Below are positions 23,487 to 31,397 of a stretch of 35,633 nt of DNA, piece after piece. Origin of the DNA: Candidatus Shapirobacteria bacterium. Lineage in GTDB: Bacteria; Patescibacteriota; Microgenomatia; UBA12405. The notes under the pieces were generated by a model. That model made no database searches and was not told the origin of the DNA. It saw nothing but the letters and a program-made list of their open reading frames with translations. A program made the translations under genes and the position numbers. Numbering within the stretch: the first letter of the stretch is position 1; every line of letters begins with the position of its first letter. Location of the stretch: positions 55,723 to 91,355 of the forward strand of contig DPKG01000013.1 of the NCBI GenBank assembly GCA_003542615.1, given 5' to 3'.

Positions 23487-25247
23487 TTACTCTAAAACTG
23501 CGTAAATGCGGCGTTTACCAGAACCAGCTGATTCTTCTTTGGTAATTTGAAATTGACCTAAAGTATTTGTATTGGTCACATGGGGACCGGTACAGACTTC
23601 TTTACTGAAATCTCCAACGCTATAAACTGAAACGATTTCCGGGTATTTTGTACCAAAAAAAGCCAAGGCTCCCTGTTTTTGAGCATCAGTAAATTTCATT
23701 TCCTGTCTTTTGATTTCTAAGGACTTTTGAATTTGTTGATTAATTAAATTTTGAATTTGACTAATTTGATTATCGGTTAATTTGTCGGGATGAGTAAAAT
23801 CAAAGCGAAGACGTTCTGAAGTAATATTTGAACCGGACTGTTGAACATGATCACCCAAAATTTTACGAAGAGATGCGTGAAGAAGGTGGGTGGCAGTATG
23901 ATACTTGGTAATTATTTCGGAATGATCTGCCAGACCTGAGCGGAATTTGCCAGCAGACAAAGTACGGGATTGCTCGATATGGGATTCTCTGGCTTTTTCA
24001 AATTCTGTCAAATCAAGTCTTAAATTATTTTTGGAAAATTCCTCTTGGATCATTTCAACGGGGAAACCAAAAGATTCATAGAGAGTAAAGGCTTCACGTC
24101 CGGTAATGTTTTTATTTCGTTCAATTAATTTTTGGATCTCGTTTAATCCCCTAGTAAGGGTTTTGCGAAATTTATTTTCTTCAGAGTCTAAAATGGATAA
24201 AATTTTATCCTTGTTTTGGTTTAATTCAGAATATGTTCCGGCATAATTATTTTGATTATCCAAAACCGCTTGGGCGATTTGGGCGATAAAATTAGTATCG
24301 ATACCCAGTAATTTGCCCTGACGAATGGAGCGGCGGATAAGACGACGAAGAACATAACCGGTTTCTTTATTGGAAGGCTCGATACCGTCTGAGATAATAA
24401 AAACCGAAGCACGGATGTGATCAGAAACTATACGGAAGGCTTTTTGATATTGAGGATCGGAATATGATTTACCGGATATTTCCTCAATTTTTTTGATTAT
24501 CGGCTGCCAGATATCGGTGAGATAATTGTCAGAAAAACCATTTAATACGGCAACTGTTCTTTCAACACCCATACCGGTATCGATGTTATTTTGAACTAAT
24601 TTTTCGAATTCACCTTTGTCATTTTTTAAATATTGGATGAGAACATCGTTCCAAATTTCTACCCAATTTGAGTTTTTGGGGTCAAAATTTTTGGGTGTAG
24701 GAGAATTATTGGCCCAATAAAACATTTCGGTATCACTACCACAGGGACCGGTAATTCCCGGAGGTCCCCACCAATTATTGGCTTTGGGAAGAAAGGCAAT
24801 TCGTGAACCTGGAATTCCTTGATCCTTCCAAAGAAGAGCTGTTTCGTCATCTTTCGGGGCATCGTTATCTCCGGCGAAACAACTGACAGCTAATTTATCT
24901 ATGGGAATATTTAGTTCTTTGGTTAGAAATTCAAAACTCCATGGGATCATTTCTTTTTTGAAATAATCACCCAGACTCCAATTGCCTAACATTTCAAAAA
25001 ATGTATGATGGACCTGATCGCCAACTTCGTCGATGTCGATGGTACGAACACATTTTTGAACGTTAACTAATCTTTGTCCTACCGGATGTTTACGACCCAA
25101 AAAGTAAGGAACCAGCGGTTGAATACCGGCGGAAATAAATAAAGTCGTGGGATCGTTTTCGGGAATCAGGGAGGCACTGGGAATTTCAATATGACCTTTG
25201 GAGACGAAAAAATTGACAAATTTATTTTTGAGCTCCCTGGCATTCAT
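23487..25247 (-). CDS. alaS: Alanyl-tRNA synthetase, short form without the C-Ala domain
   Basis: AlaRS charges tRNA-Ala and edits mischarged serine or glycine. The 586 residues cover the class II aminoacylation core (motif 1 region near the N-terminus, GPCGSDTE, NIDTGMGVER), the tRNA-recognition helices (ETGYVLRRLIRRSIR) and the editing domain with HTATHLLH and CTGPHV metal ligands. It ends at SGKRRIYAV, exactly where the editing domain finishes. The roughly 280-residue coiled-coil and C-Ala region of standard enzymes (about 870 residues) is absent. The enzyme is therefore probably monomeric, as reported for C-terminally reduced AlaRS. An extended -10 lies 6 nt before the ATG. The truncation is clean and not a frameshift. 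Confidence 0.95.
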   Translation of the reverse strand: MNARELKNKFVNFFVSKGHIEIPSASLIPENDPTTLFISAGIQPLVPYFLGRKHPVGQRLVNVQKCVRTIDIDEVGDQVHHTFFEMLGNWSLGDYFKKEMIPWSFEFLTKELNIPIDKLAVSCFAGDNDAPKDDETALLWKDQGIPGSRIAFLPKANNWWGPPGITGPCGSDTEMFYWANNSPTPKNFDPKNSNWVEIWNDVLIQYLKNDKGEFEKLVQNNIDTGMGVERTVAVLNGFSDNYLTDIWQPIIKKIEEISGKSYSDPQYQKAFRIVSDHIRASVFIISDGIEPSNKETGYVLRRLIRRSIRQGKLLGIDTNFIAQIAQAVLDNQNNYAGTYSELNQNKDKILSILDSEENKFRKTLTRGLNEIQKLIERNKNITGREAFTLYESFGFPVEMIQEEFSKNNLRLDLTEFEKARESHIEQSRTLSAGKFRSGLADHSEIITKYHTATHLLHASLRKILGDHVQQSGSNITSERLRFDFTHPDKLTDNQISQIQNLINQQIQKSLEIKRQEMKFTDAQKQGALAFFGTKYPEIVSVYSVGDFSKEVCTGPHVTNTNTLGQFQITKEESAGSGKRRIYAVLE

Positions 25248-25253
25248 AGGGTG

Positions 25254-25262
25254 ATTATAACA
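25254..25262 (-). promoter_or_regulatory. Extended -10 promoter of alaS, predicted leaderless
   Basis: TGTTATAAT is a perfect extended -10 ending 6 nt before the alaS ATG. No -35 is needed for this class. The transcript would begin essentially at the start codon. Confidence 0.55.
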
Positions 25263-25271
25263 AGTTGGGGG

Positions 25272-25571
25272 TTATTTTTTGGGCTTGAGAAACATTTTTG
25301 GCTTATGAAAAGAAGTGGCAGAAGAAGAATTGGTGGCAATGAGAGGTTTTTTGAATTTAAGGGGTTTGGTTTTGGAGGTGCTTGGGGAAGGAGGAGAAGA
25401 ATTAAATTGATTTAAAAAATCTTCGAACTTTTTTTTGAATTTGGCAATAACAACATCCCTGTCTTTACGGTAAATTAAGATAGCGATGACAGCACCGATT
25501 ATGGCTCCTAATACTAAACCAAGAATAAATCCGGAATTTGAGTAATTTTCGTTTTGGTTGTCTTGGCACAT
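25272..25571 (-). CDS. YtxH-like small membrane protein
   Basis: This frame encodes 99 residues from the ATG at 25571; a TTG at 25580 would add three. A membrane segment (about 14-34) has the glycine-zipper pattern GLVLGAIIGAVIA typical of YtxH-like proteins, followed by a basic amphipathic helix (about 35-55) and a Ser/Pro/Lys-rich tail. The tail is strongly positive and could contact nucleic acid or the membrane surface. It lies 33 nt downstream of another small membrane protein and just upstream of alaS. Function unknown; homologues in Gram-positives are linked to envelope stress. Confidence 0.7.
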   Translation of the reverse strand: MCQDNQNENYSNSGFILGLVLGAIIGAVIAILIYRKDRDVVIAKFKKKFEDFLNQFNSSPPSPSTSKTKPLKFKKPLIATNSSSATSFHKPKMFLKPKK

Positions 25572-25604
25572 GTTAGACAATAATTTAAAATTTATAAAAA
25601 ATTA

Positions 25605-25856
25605 TTAATTATCTTTTTTGAAAAAAGTATTGAAGACCGAAATACCTGATTTAAGTCCCGAAAAAAATTCGGCAAAGGTTGAAACGGGTTGAGCGACTGA
25701 GGAAGTAATAATTTTGGTATCGTCTAAAATTTGGTTGGTTTTTGAAATTGTTACTTTTAACTCTTTTAATAAATTAATAATCGAAATACCAACAAGAATT
25801 AGAATAGTTGTAATTCCTAAAATCGAGATGGTGATAATTATTTGGGTGATGTCCAT
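25605..25856 (-). CDS. Small single-pass membrane protein, DUF948-like
   Basis: This 83-residue protein has an N-terminal membrane segment (about 5-29), an amphipathic helix with a KxxQxxxD pattern (about 30-58) and a Phe-rich C-terminus. The arrangement resembles DUF948/YtxG-like proteins, which often neighbour YtxH-like genes, as here. A TATACT lies 8 nt upstream of the ATG. It follows the RodZ-like gene on the same strand. Function unknown. Confidence 0.68.
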   Translation of the reverse strand: MDITQIIITISILGITTILILVGISIINLLKELKVTISKTNQILDDTKIITSSVAQPVSTFAEFFSGLKSGISVFNTFFKKDN

Positions 25857-25864
25857 ATAGATTC

Positions 25865-25870
25865 AGTATA
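25865..25870 (-). promoter_or_regulatory. Possible -10 element for the DUF948-like/YtxH-like pair
   Basis: TATACT (5/6) on the minus strand lies 8 nt before the ATG at 25856. No -35 is evident. Confidence 0.38.
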
Positions 25871-25912
25871 AGATATCTTTTTACAAAAAACAAAAGTTGT
25901 GAGATTTTTGGG

Positions 25913-26542
25913 TTATAGTTTTTTGTAGATTATTTTTTTTGTAATGGTAGTTTTGCCGTTTGCAGATTTGGATTCGATGATTATTTGGGTCTGAGGGCTG
26001 TCTAAATTAATTTTTTTAGAAAAATTTCCCTGATTATCGACAATTACCAAATCCTGATTTACCCGGACAGTGGATTCCGGATCGGTTTTACCGGTAACTT
26101 CAAAATTATCCTGATTGATGTATTCGGTTTCCGGCCAATTAACAGTGAGTTTAGGCGGACGATTAAATTTGATATATTCGCCGGTAAGATAGGCAATAAA
26201 TAATATTCCAATGATGGTAAGAATTATAGTGAAAGTAATTTGTGGGGTAAAACCAAATTTTGTAAGTTTATTTTTGGATTTGTGTTTGACCTGGAGAAAA
26301 TCCCTCCTAAATAATGACAGGATATCGGTACTATTTAGTTTGAGAAATTCAGCGTAATCTCTGACAAACAAGGAACAGTAAGGTTCTTGGGGATATAGAC
26401 TGATGTCGCCGGACTCAATGGCTTCGAGATATTTTTTGGGAATTTTTATTTTTTTGGAAATTTCTTCCAGTTCCAACTCTTTATCGAGACGGGTATTTTT
26501 GAGGATAGTAGAGGCTTTGAATAAGGAAATATTGGCTGCCAT
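25913..26542 (-). CDS. RodZ-like protein: HTH, membrane anchor, extracellular beta domain
   Basis: RodZ-type proteins connect the cytoskeleton to the envelope and influence cell shape. The 209 residues have an N-terminal helix-turn-helix of the RodZ type (about 10-75, with the IPKKYLEAIESGD signature), a basic juxtamembrane segment, one membrane helix (about 101-120) and an Ig-like beta domain (about 130-209) with NFEVTGKTDPESTVRVN. The start is 7 nt after the ftsK stop, so the two are co-transcribed, linking it to division or shape. No mreB is in the window. The family is convincing; binding to MreB cannot be assumed. Confidence 0.82.
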   Translation of the reverse strand: MAANISLFKASTILKNTRLDKELELEEISKKIKIPKKYLEAIESGDISLYPQEPYCSLFVRDYAEFLKLNSTDILSLFRRDFLQVKHKSKNKLTKFGFTPQITFTIILTIIGILFIAYLTGEYIKFNRPPKLTVNWPETEYINQDNFEVTGKTDPESTVRVNQDLVIVDNQGNFSKKINLDSPQTQIIIESKSANGKTTITKKIIYKKL

Positions 26543-26549
26543 TGTGATG

Positions 26550-28709
26550 TTAGATTTCGTTTTGGTCTTCAGCAGAGGTGTTGTGGGGAATTAAAATGTC
26601 TCTGGGTTTGGCTCCATTGGCCGGTCCAATTATACCAGCTGATTCTAATTCATCTAAAACCCGGGCGGCTCTGGCATAACCTAATTTTAGGCGTCTTTGT
26701 AAAAGAGAGGCTGAAGCTTTACCAGAATCAGTTATTAATCTGACAGCTTCTTCGAATTTTACGTCGTGATCTTCTCCGGATACATTGACAATATTTTTAC
26801 TTACAGAGTTTTGACTGGCGATAGGTTGGGAAGTAATTTGATCGTTATATTCGGTATTTTTTTGGCTTTTTAGAAATTCAATAAGACGACTCAATTCTTT
26901 TTCGGAGATAAAACTACCCTGAATACGGGTAGGTTTGGCTTGTTCCGGTGGTATATAAAGCATGTCTCCCCTACCTAAAAGTTTTTCGGCACCGGGACTA
27001 TCTAAAATAACCCGGGAATCGGTCATTGAGGAAACAGCAAAAGCGATTCGGGTCGGGATATTGGCTTTGATTAAACCGGTAATAACGTTGACTGATGGCC
27101 GTTGAGTGGCGAGAACCAAATGAATACCGACGGCTCTGGCCATTTGAGCGATTCGACAAACATTATCCTCAACTTCAGAGGGAGAAAATAACATGATTTC
27201 GGCTAGTTCGTCAATGAAAATAATAATGTAAGGAATACTTTGGAATCCGGCCATTTCGTTATAACTTTCAATATTTTTGGCTCCGATTTCAGTAAATAAT
27301 TTATAGCGGCGTTCCATTTCTGCGACTGCCCACTTGAGAGCTGAAACTACTTTTTCAGGTTCTACAATTACCGGAGTTAAAAGATGGGGAATGCCGTTGT
27401 ATGGGGTTAATTCGACGCGTTTTGGGTCGACCATAATTAATTTGACTTCATCAGGAGATGCCCGAAACAAAAGTGAAGCGATCCAAGAATTGACACAGAC
27501 AGATTTTCCAGATCCGGTTTGACCGGCGATGAGAACGTGTGGCATTTTGGCAATATCGGCGACTTTGGGATTGCCAGAAACATCAAGACCTAAGGGAACA
27601 GTAATTTTGGATTTGGCATCTTTCATAACGGAAGCTTCCATAATTTTTTTGATGGGGACAACTTCCAGAGATCGGTTGGGAACTTCAATACCGACTAATG
27701 AACGGCCGGGAATCGGGGCTTCTACACGGATTTGTCCACCGGGAGCAGCCAAAGCCATGGCAAGATCATTGGAAAGTGAGACAATTTTGGCGAGTTTAGT
27801 ACCCAGGGCGACTTCAAGGGCATATTGAGTAACGGAGGGGCTATTGTTAACTTCGGCGACTCTGGCAGTGATACCAAAAGAATCGAGAGTTTGTTCGATA
27901 ATTTTGGCGTTTTTACCTACATCGCCACGATCGGCCTTAGCACCCGGGGTATCGTCAAATATTGAGAGAGGTGGATATTCCCACACCTGATTGGAAGATG
28001 AACTAATGGCAATGGGTGAATTTTGGTCAAGATTTAATTGAGAACCAGCAGGTGAGGCTGTTTGGGAAGTTTGAAAAGATGGTTTGACACCGACAACAAT
28101 TGGATCTTCCTTGGTTTGTGGTTTGTCTAGGGAATTGCTGGTATCAAAATCAGATCTATATACACTTTCTTTGGCCTTTTTGGAGTGTTTTTGTTTTAGT
28201 CCAACTGAATATTTTCTTATAAGAAGAAGTAGGTTTGAAAAAAAGTTAAATATTTGGGCAATTGAAGTGTCAAATAATACGACAAATCCCACTATAAATG
28301 AAAATCCATAAATTATAAAAGTGGGAACGGGGGTGAAAAGATAAACTAACTGGTCCCAAAAAAAGAAACCGATAAGCCCTTGTTTGAATAAACTGATAAA
28401 GGATAAAAACATAATAAAAAAACCAAAAAGGACGTTGGGTTCTTTAAGAGCTGATTTTACTTTGGCGAAGGTAAAGGAGATTAGGAGAAGTAAAAATGGA
28501 ACAAAAAAAGATCCAAATCCAAAATACCTAACCAAATAAAGATTTATTTGTGCCGGAACAGGGCCGGCTTGCAAAAAAGACAATACTGATAAAAGGGCAA
28601 GTGCTATGAAAAAAACAAAAAATATAGACTGAACTGTTGATGGTTTGAGGTGGAGTCCTTTAGAACCCTTGAGGATTTTGGATTTTCTTTTGCGTCCGCG
28701 TTTGGCCAT
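26550..28709 (-). CDS. ftsK: DNA translocase FtsK/SpoIIIE
   Basis: FtsK pumps DNA through the division septum. From the ATG at 28709 it has 719 residues; an in-frame TTG at 28736 is rejected because it precedes the predicted promoter element. The N-terminus is basic, followed by four hydrophobic segments (about 25-165), a charged linker, the FtsK alpha/beta motor with Walker A GQTGSGKS and Walker B IIIFIDE, and the C-terminal winged-helix gamma domain (about 645-705, LLQRRLKLGYARAARVLDELE) that reads polarity sequences. The linker is short (about 100 residues), as in SpoIIIE rather than E. coli FtsK. It is divergent from the P-loop gene and followed by the RodZ-like gene. Confidence 0.96.
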   Translation of the reverse strand: MAKRGRKRKSKILKGSKGLHLKPSTVQSIFFVFFIALALLSVLSFLQAGPVPAQINLYLVRYFGFGSFFVPFLLLLISFTFAKVKSALKEPNVLFGFFIMFLSFISLFKQGLIGFFFWDQLVYLFTPVPTFIIYGFSFIVGFVVLFDTSIAQIFNFFSNLLLLIRKYSVGLKQKHSKKAKESVYRSDFDTSNSLDKPQTKEDPIVVGVKPSFQTSQTASPAGSQLNLDQNSPIAISSSSNQVWEYPPLSIFDDTPGAKADRGDVGKNAKIIEQTLDSFGITARVAEVNNSPSVTQYALEVALGTKLAKIVSLSNDLAMALAAPGGQIRVEAPIPGRSLVGIEVPNRSLEVVPIKKIMEASVMKDAKSKITVPLGLDVSGNPKVADIAKMPHVLIAGQTGSGKSVCVNSWIASLLFRASPDEVKLIMVDPKRVELTPYNGIPHLLTPVIVEPEKVVSALKWAVAEMERRYKLFTEIGAKNIESYNEMAGFQSIPYIIIFIDELAEIMLFSPSEVEDNVCRIAQMARAVGIHLVLATQRPSVNVITGLIKANIPTRIAFAVSSMTDSRVILDSPGAEKLLGRGDMLYIPPEQAKPTRIQGSFISEKELSRLIEFLKSQKNTEYNDQITSQPIASQNSVSKNIVNVSGEDHDVKFEEAVRLITDSGKASASLLQRRLKLGYARAARVLDELESAGIIGPANGAKPRDILIPHNTSAEDQNEI

Positions 28710-28715
28710 AGAATG

Positions 28716-28721
28716 AGTATA
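28716..28721 (-). promoter_or_regulatory. -10 element of ftsK, predicted leaderless
   Basis: TATACT (5/6) lies 6 nt before the ATG at 28709. It supports that start over the upstream TTG, which would lie upstream of the transcription start. Confidence 0.42.
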
Positions 28722-28752
28722 TATTATTGAGGACAAACTATTAAGAGTTAAG

Positions 28753-28758
28753 TATAAT
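28753..28758 (+). promoter_or_regulatory. -10 element of the P-loop gene
   Basis: A perfect TATAAT lies 9 nt before the ATG at 28768. The transcript would have a leader of 0-3 nt. No good -35 is seen. It is divergent with the ftsK -10. Confidence 0.45.
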
Positions 28759-28767
28759 TGTTTAAAT

Positions 28768-29289
28768 ATGGAGACAAAAAATATCTGTGTGACGTTTGCC
28801 GGACCGGTGGGCAGTTCAAAATCTCAGATATCAAATTATTTGAGTACTCTTTTTAATCTTCCCATATTAGAAAATGATGTTATCCGAAATGAAGTAAAGA
28901 CAGATTTGGGTTATTTTAATGAAGAGGTATACACACAAAGACGGGATGAGCGGCTAAAAGATATTTTTAATAAAAAAATATCGTTTATTTATGATGCCAG
29001 TATTGACCGATATTGGGGGACGTATTTGAGTCGAGTAAAAGAATCGGGATATAAGTTTTTTATAATAAGTTTGGATGTTAGTCAGTCTTTTTTGGATAAA
29101 TTACAGCTTTTGGGTGGTGATAGAAAGATAGCGGATTTAAAAAGAACGTTTAAAGACCATGCTTTATTTGTTAAGGCATATGGAAATTTAATAAACATGT
29201 CGATTGATGATGAGAATTTTAAGGATAGACTAGAGATTTGCCGCCAGGAACTGGAAAAATGGTTGATTGAACTAAAATTGAGAAAGTAA
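28768..29289 (+). CDS. P-loop nucleotide-binding protein, kinase-like, with atypical Walker A
   Basis: This 173-residue protein starts with a hydrophobic strand and the P-loop GPVGSSKS (12-19), where the second-last Gly of the usual GxxGxGKS is Ser. The next region (LPILENDVIRNEV) resembles the substrate-binding segment of small-molecule kinases of the shikimate/gluconate kinase type or zeta-toxin-like kinases, and RRDERL could be part of a lid. The substrate is unknown. It is the only gene of its transcript, divergent from ftsK and convergent with proS, whose 3' end it overlaps by 18 nt. No antitoxin-like partner is adjacent, so a toxin role is not supported. Confidence 0.7.
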   Translation: METKNICVTFAGPVGSSKSQISNYLSTLFNLPILENDVIRNEVKTDLGYFNEEVYTQRRDERLKDIFNKKISFIYDASIDRYWGTYLSRVKESGYKFFIISLDVSQSFLDKLQLLGGDRKIADLKRTFKDHALFVKAYGNLINMSIDDENFKDRLEICRQELEKWLIELKLRK

Positions 29290-30963
29290 TTCTTCCACAG
29301 AAATAATTTTTGATTCAGTCGAAGTACGGGATTTGATTTCGACACCGCCGTTTTCAAGACTGCGTTTGGAGATAACAACTCTTTGAGGTATGCCGATAAG
29401 ATCGGCATCAGCGAATTTTTCGCCGGCGGTGGAAGAAAGACGATCGTCAAAAAGAACTTCAATATTTTGATCTAGTAATTTTTGATAAAGTTTTAAGGCC
29501 TGTTTTGAAATTGAATCATCTTGAAGATCCAGACCTATCAAGTGAACTTGATAGGGAGCGATGGAGGAAGGCCAAATAATTCCTTTTTCGTCATGGTGGG
29601 TTTCGACAATACTGCCGATAGCCCGACCAATGCCAATACCATATGATCCCATGTAAAGCATTTGATTTTTGCCGTTTGAATCGACATAAAAACCTTCCAT
29701 GGGCTTGGAATAAGCGTAACCAATATTGAAAATATTACCAAATTCAACAGCTTTGGAAAAAGCTAATTTATTTTTTTGACATTGAGGGCAGATATCCCCT
29801 TGTTTGACTTCGGCGATGTCGCCTTCGATTTGGCAGGTGAAATCACGGCCGTAATTGACATTGATCGAATCAGTGTCTTTTTCTTTTTGACCACCGATAA
29901 AATTATGGACGGTTTTTAGGGACAAATCGCCGACATAAATTGCCTCGTGGCCCCAACAATGAACCCAACCGGATTTAGTTCCGATTTTTGAAAGATCCTC
30001 GTCTAAAGCCGGTTCTAATTCCCCTTTTGCGCCATAAATTTTGGCTAGTTTGGTCTTGTTTACCGATAAATCTCCGCGGATGACAGCAATGATAAGGGTA
30101 CCATCAACGTCTTTATAAACCACATTTTTTAGAAAATACTGGGTGGGCTTATTGTAATGTTTGATATTGTCTTCCATGGTTTTGACCCATTCGGGTTGCG
30201 AGACGATTTCAAAAGGTTTGATTTCTTCATCAAGGTTGAAGGGTTGATAAATTGTAGCGGCTTTTTCTAAATTGGCGGCATAACCGCAGTCGCATTTGAC
30301 AATGGTGTCTTCACCGGCATCGGTTTCGACCATAAATTCGTGGGAAATTGAACCACCGATGGCACCGTTATCGGATTCAACGATAGTAACTTTCAGATCC
30401 AGTCTTTTGGCTATTTGAAGATAGGCATCCCAATATTGTTGATATGTTTTTTTCAGTTCTTCTTCGTTTTGATGAAAGGAATATGCATCTTTCATGACAA
30501 ATTCCTTGACACGAAGCAAACCTCCACTGGGACGAGCCTCATCGCGGAATTTTTGGGAAAACTGGAAAATATTTATGGGTAAGTCTTTGTAGGTGGGATT
30601 GAATTGCTTGACTAAATCTAGCATAACAACTTCGGCAGTGGCACCTAGGGTAAATTCGGCATTATTGCGATCGGTAACCCGCATCATGGCTGAGCCAAAT
30701 TTTTGGTCGCGATTGGCGGCCTGCCAAAGTTCCAAAGGGTGAAGAGTGGGGACAATAAGTTCTTGAGCTCCGGTTTTTTCAACTTCCTCTCTGATGATAT
30801 TTTCCAATTTTTTGGAAACACGATGGCCTAGGGGTAATTCGGTGTAACGTCCGGCTGAAAGTTGACGAATAAAACCACCCTGGAGTAATAATTTATGACT
30901 GGAGGTATGGGCATCACGGGAAATTGTTTTTGAAGTTTTACCGAAAAGTTTTGAATATTGCAT
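29272..30963 (-). CDS. proS: Prolyl-tRNA synthetase, bacterial type
   Basis: ProRS charges tRNA-Pro. The 563-residue enzyme is the bacterial form with an editing (INS) domain inserted between motifs 2 and 3 (about 225-390). Visible are the N-terminal LLQGGFIRQLSAGRY, motif 2 FRDEARPSGGLLRVKEF, motif 3 GSYGIGIGRAIGSI and a C-terminal anticodon-binding domain. Cysteine pairs in KCDCG and CPQC suggest a structural metal site. The length matches E. coli ProRS (572). A TAAAAT lies 5 nt before the ATG. It is solitary on its strand between RNase J and ftsK. The stop is UAG. Confidence 0.96.
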   Translation of the reverse strand: MQYSKLFGKTSKTISRDAHTSSHKLLLQGGFIRQLSAGRYTELPLGHRVSKKLENIIREEVEKTGAQELIVPTLHPLELWQAANRDQKFGSAMMRVTDRNNAEFTLGATAEVVMLDLVKQFNPTYKDLPINIFQFSQKFRDEARPSGGLLRVKEFVMKDAYSFHQNEEELKKTYQQYWDAYLQIAKRLDLKVTIVESDNGAIGGSISHEFMVETDAGEDTIVKCDCGYAANLEKAATIYQPFNLDEEIKPFEIVSQPEWVKTMEDNIKHYNKPTQYFLKNVVYKDVDGTLIIAVIRGDLSVNKTKLAKIYGAKGELEPALDEDLSKIGTKSGWVHCWGHEAIYVGDLSLKTVHNFIGGQKEKDTDSINVNYGRDFTCQIEGDIAEVKQGDICPQCQKNKLAFSKAVEFGNIFNIGYAYSKPMEGFYVDSNGKNQMLYMGSYGIGIGRAIGSIVETHHDEKGIIWPSSIAPYQVHLIGLDLQDDSISKQALKLYQKLLDQNIEVLFDDRLSSTAGEKFADADLIGIPQRVVISKRSLENGGVEIKSRTSTESKIISVEELLSQF

Positions 30964-30968
30964 GGTTT

Positions 30969-30974
30969 ATTTTA
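30969..30974 (-). promoter_or_regulatory. Possible -10 element of proS
   Basis: TAAAAT (5/6) lies 5 nt before the proS ATG, directly preceded by an A/T tract. The AT-rich setting limits confidence. Confidence 0.3.
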
Positions 30975-30976
30975 AT

Positions 30977-30994
30977 ATTTTTTTTAAAAAAAAT
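30977..30994. repeat. Perfect T8A8 palindrome in the proS divergent promoter region
   Basis: Eight T followed by eight A, flanked by A and T, lie between divergent genes immediately upstream of the predicted proS -10. It could act as a rigid or curved A-tract that assists RNA polymerase, or it may be only compositional. Confidence 0.5.
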
Positions 30995-31032
30995 CCGATC
31001 TTGTTGAGGGATAATGAATTAAAATTTTTTTG

Positions 31033-31038
31033 TATAAT
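31033..31038 (+). promoter_or_regulatory. -10 element of the 116-residue protein gene
   Basis: A perfect TATAAT lies 8 nt before the ATG at 31047, with a T-rich stretch upstream. Confidence 0.45.
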
Positions 31039-31046
31039 TAAGTTAT

Positions 31047-31397
31047 ATGACTCGAAGTTTATCGAAGGATACAGAAATAAAAATAAGTGTCGCTGATCCG
31101 GAAGAAATTAGTTCGATTAATTGGCCAAAAACTAATAGATCGAGTTATGATTCAAAGATTTTGGAAAATGATAAAAGGATAGAATTGATTTTGAGTCAAT
31201 TATCAAATGACGGAAGCCAGGGAATTGTTATATCTGCCGAAGGTCGGTATTCGTCCATTGATTTGAAAGAATATATAAACGGTTTTCAAATCAGAATGCA
31301 ACAGAGAGGTATCCGAGTGCAAATGAGTGAACAAATTGACCCCGATGCCTCAGGTGCAGATTTAAAAAAGTTTATTGTCAGAAAAATCGGGTATTAA
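31047..31397 (+). CDS. Hypothetical protein
   Basis: The 116 residues are not a family I recognise. It is a soluble, charged protein with a predicted alpha/beta mixture: an N-terminal strand-rich part, a helix around 40-55 (DKRIELILSQL), a strand (GIVISAEG) and a helix (KEYINGFQIRMQQRG), ending in FIVRKIGY. There is no signal peptide, membrane segment or cysteine. It is monocistronic, divergent from proS, and its stop overlaps the RNase J stop by 4 nt. A strong -10 and a protein-like composition support a real gene. Confidence 0.65.
   Translation: MTRSLSKDTEIKISVADPEEISSINWPKTNRSSYDSKILENDKRIELILSQLSNDGSQGIVISAEGRYSSIDLKEYINGFQIRMQQRGIRVQMSEQIDPDASGADLKKFIVRKIGY

Noticed and set aside
15630..25247. 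Prophage remnant suggested by the baseplate J-like segment
   Set aside because: No integrase, capsid, terminase or attachment-site repeats; the protein has a membrane anchor and is coupled to sortase.
28768..29289. Toxin of a toxin-antitoxin pair (zeta-like kinase)
   Set aside because: No small partner gene is adjacent on the same strand, and the gene is monocistronic between ftsK and proS.
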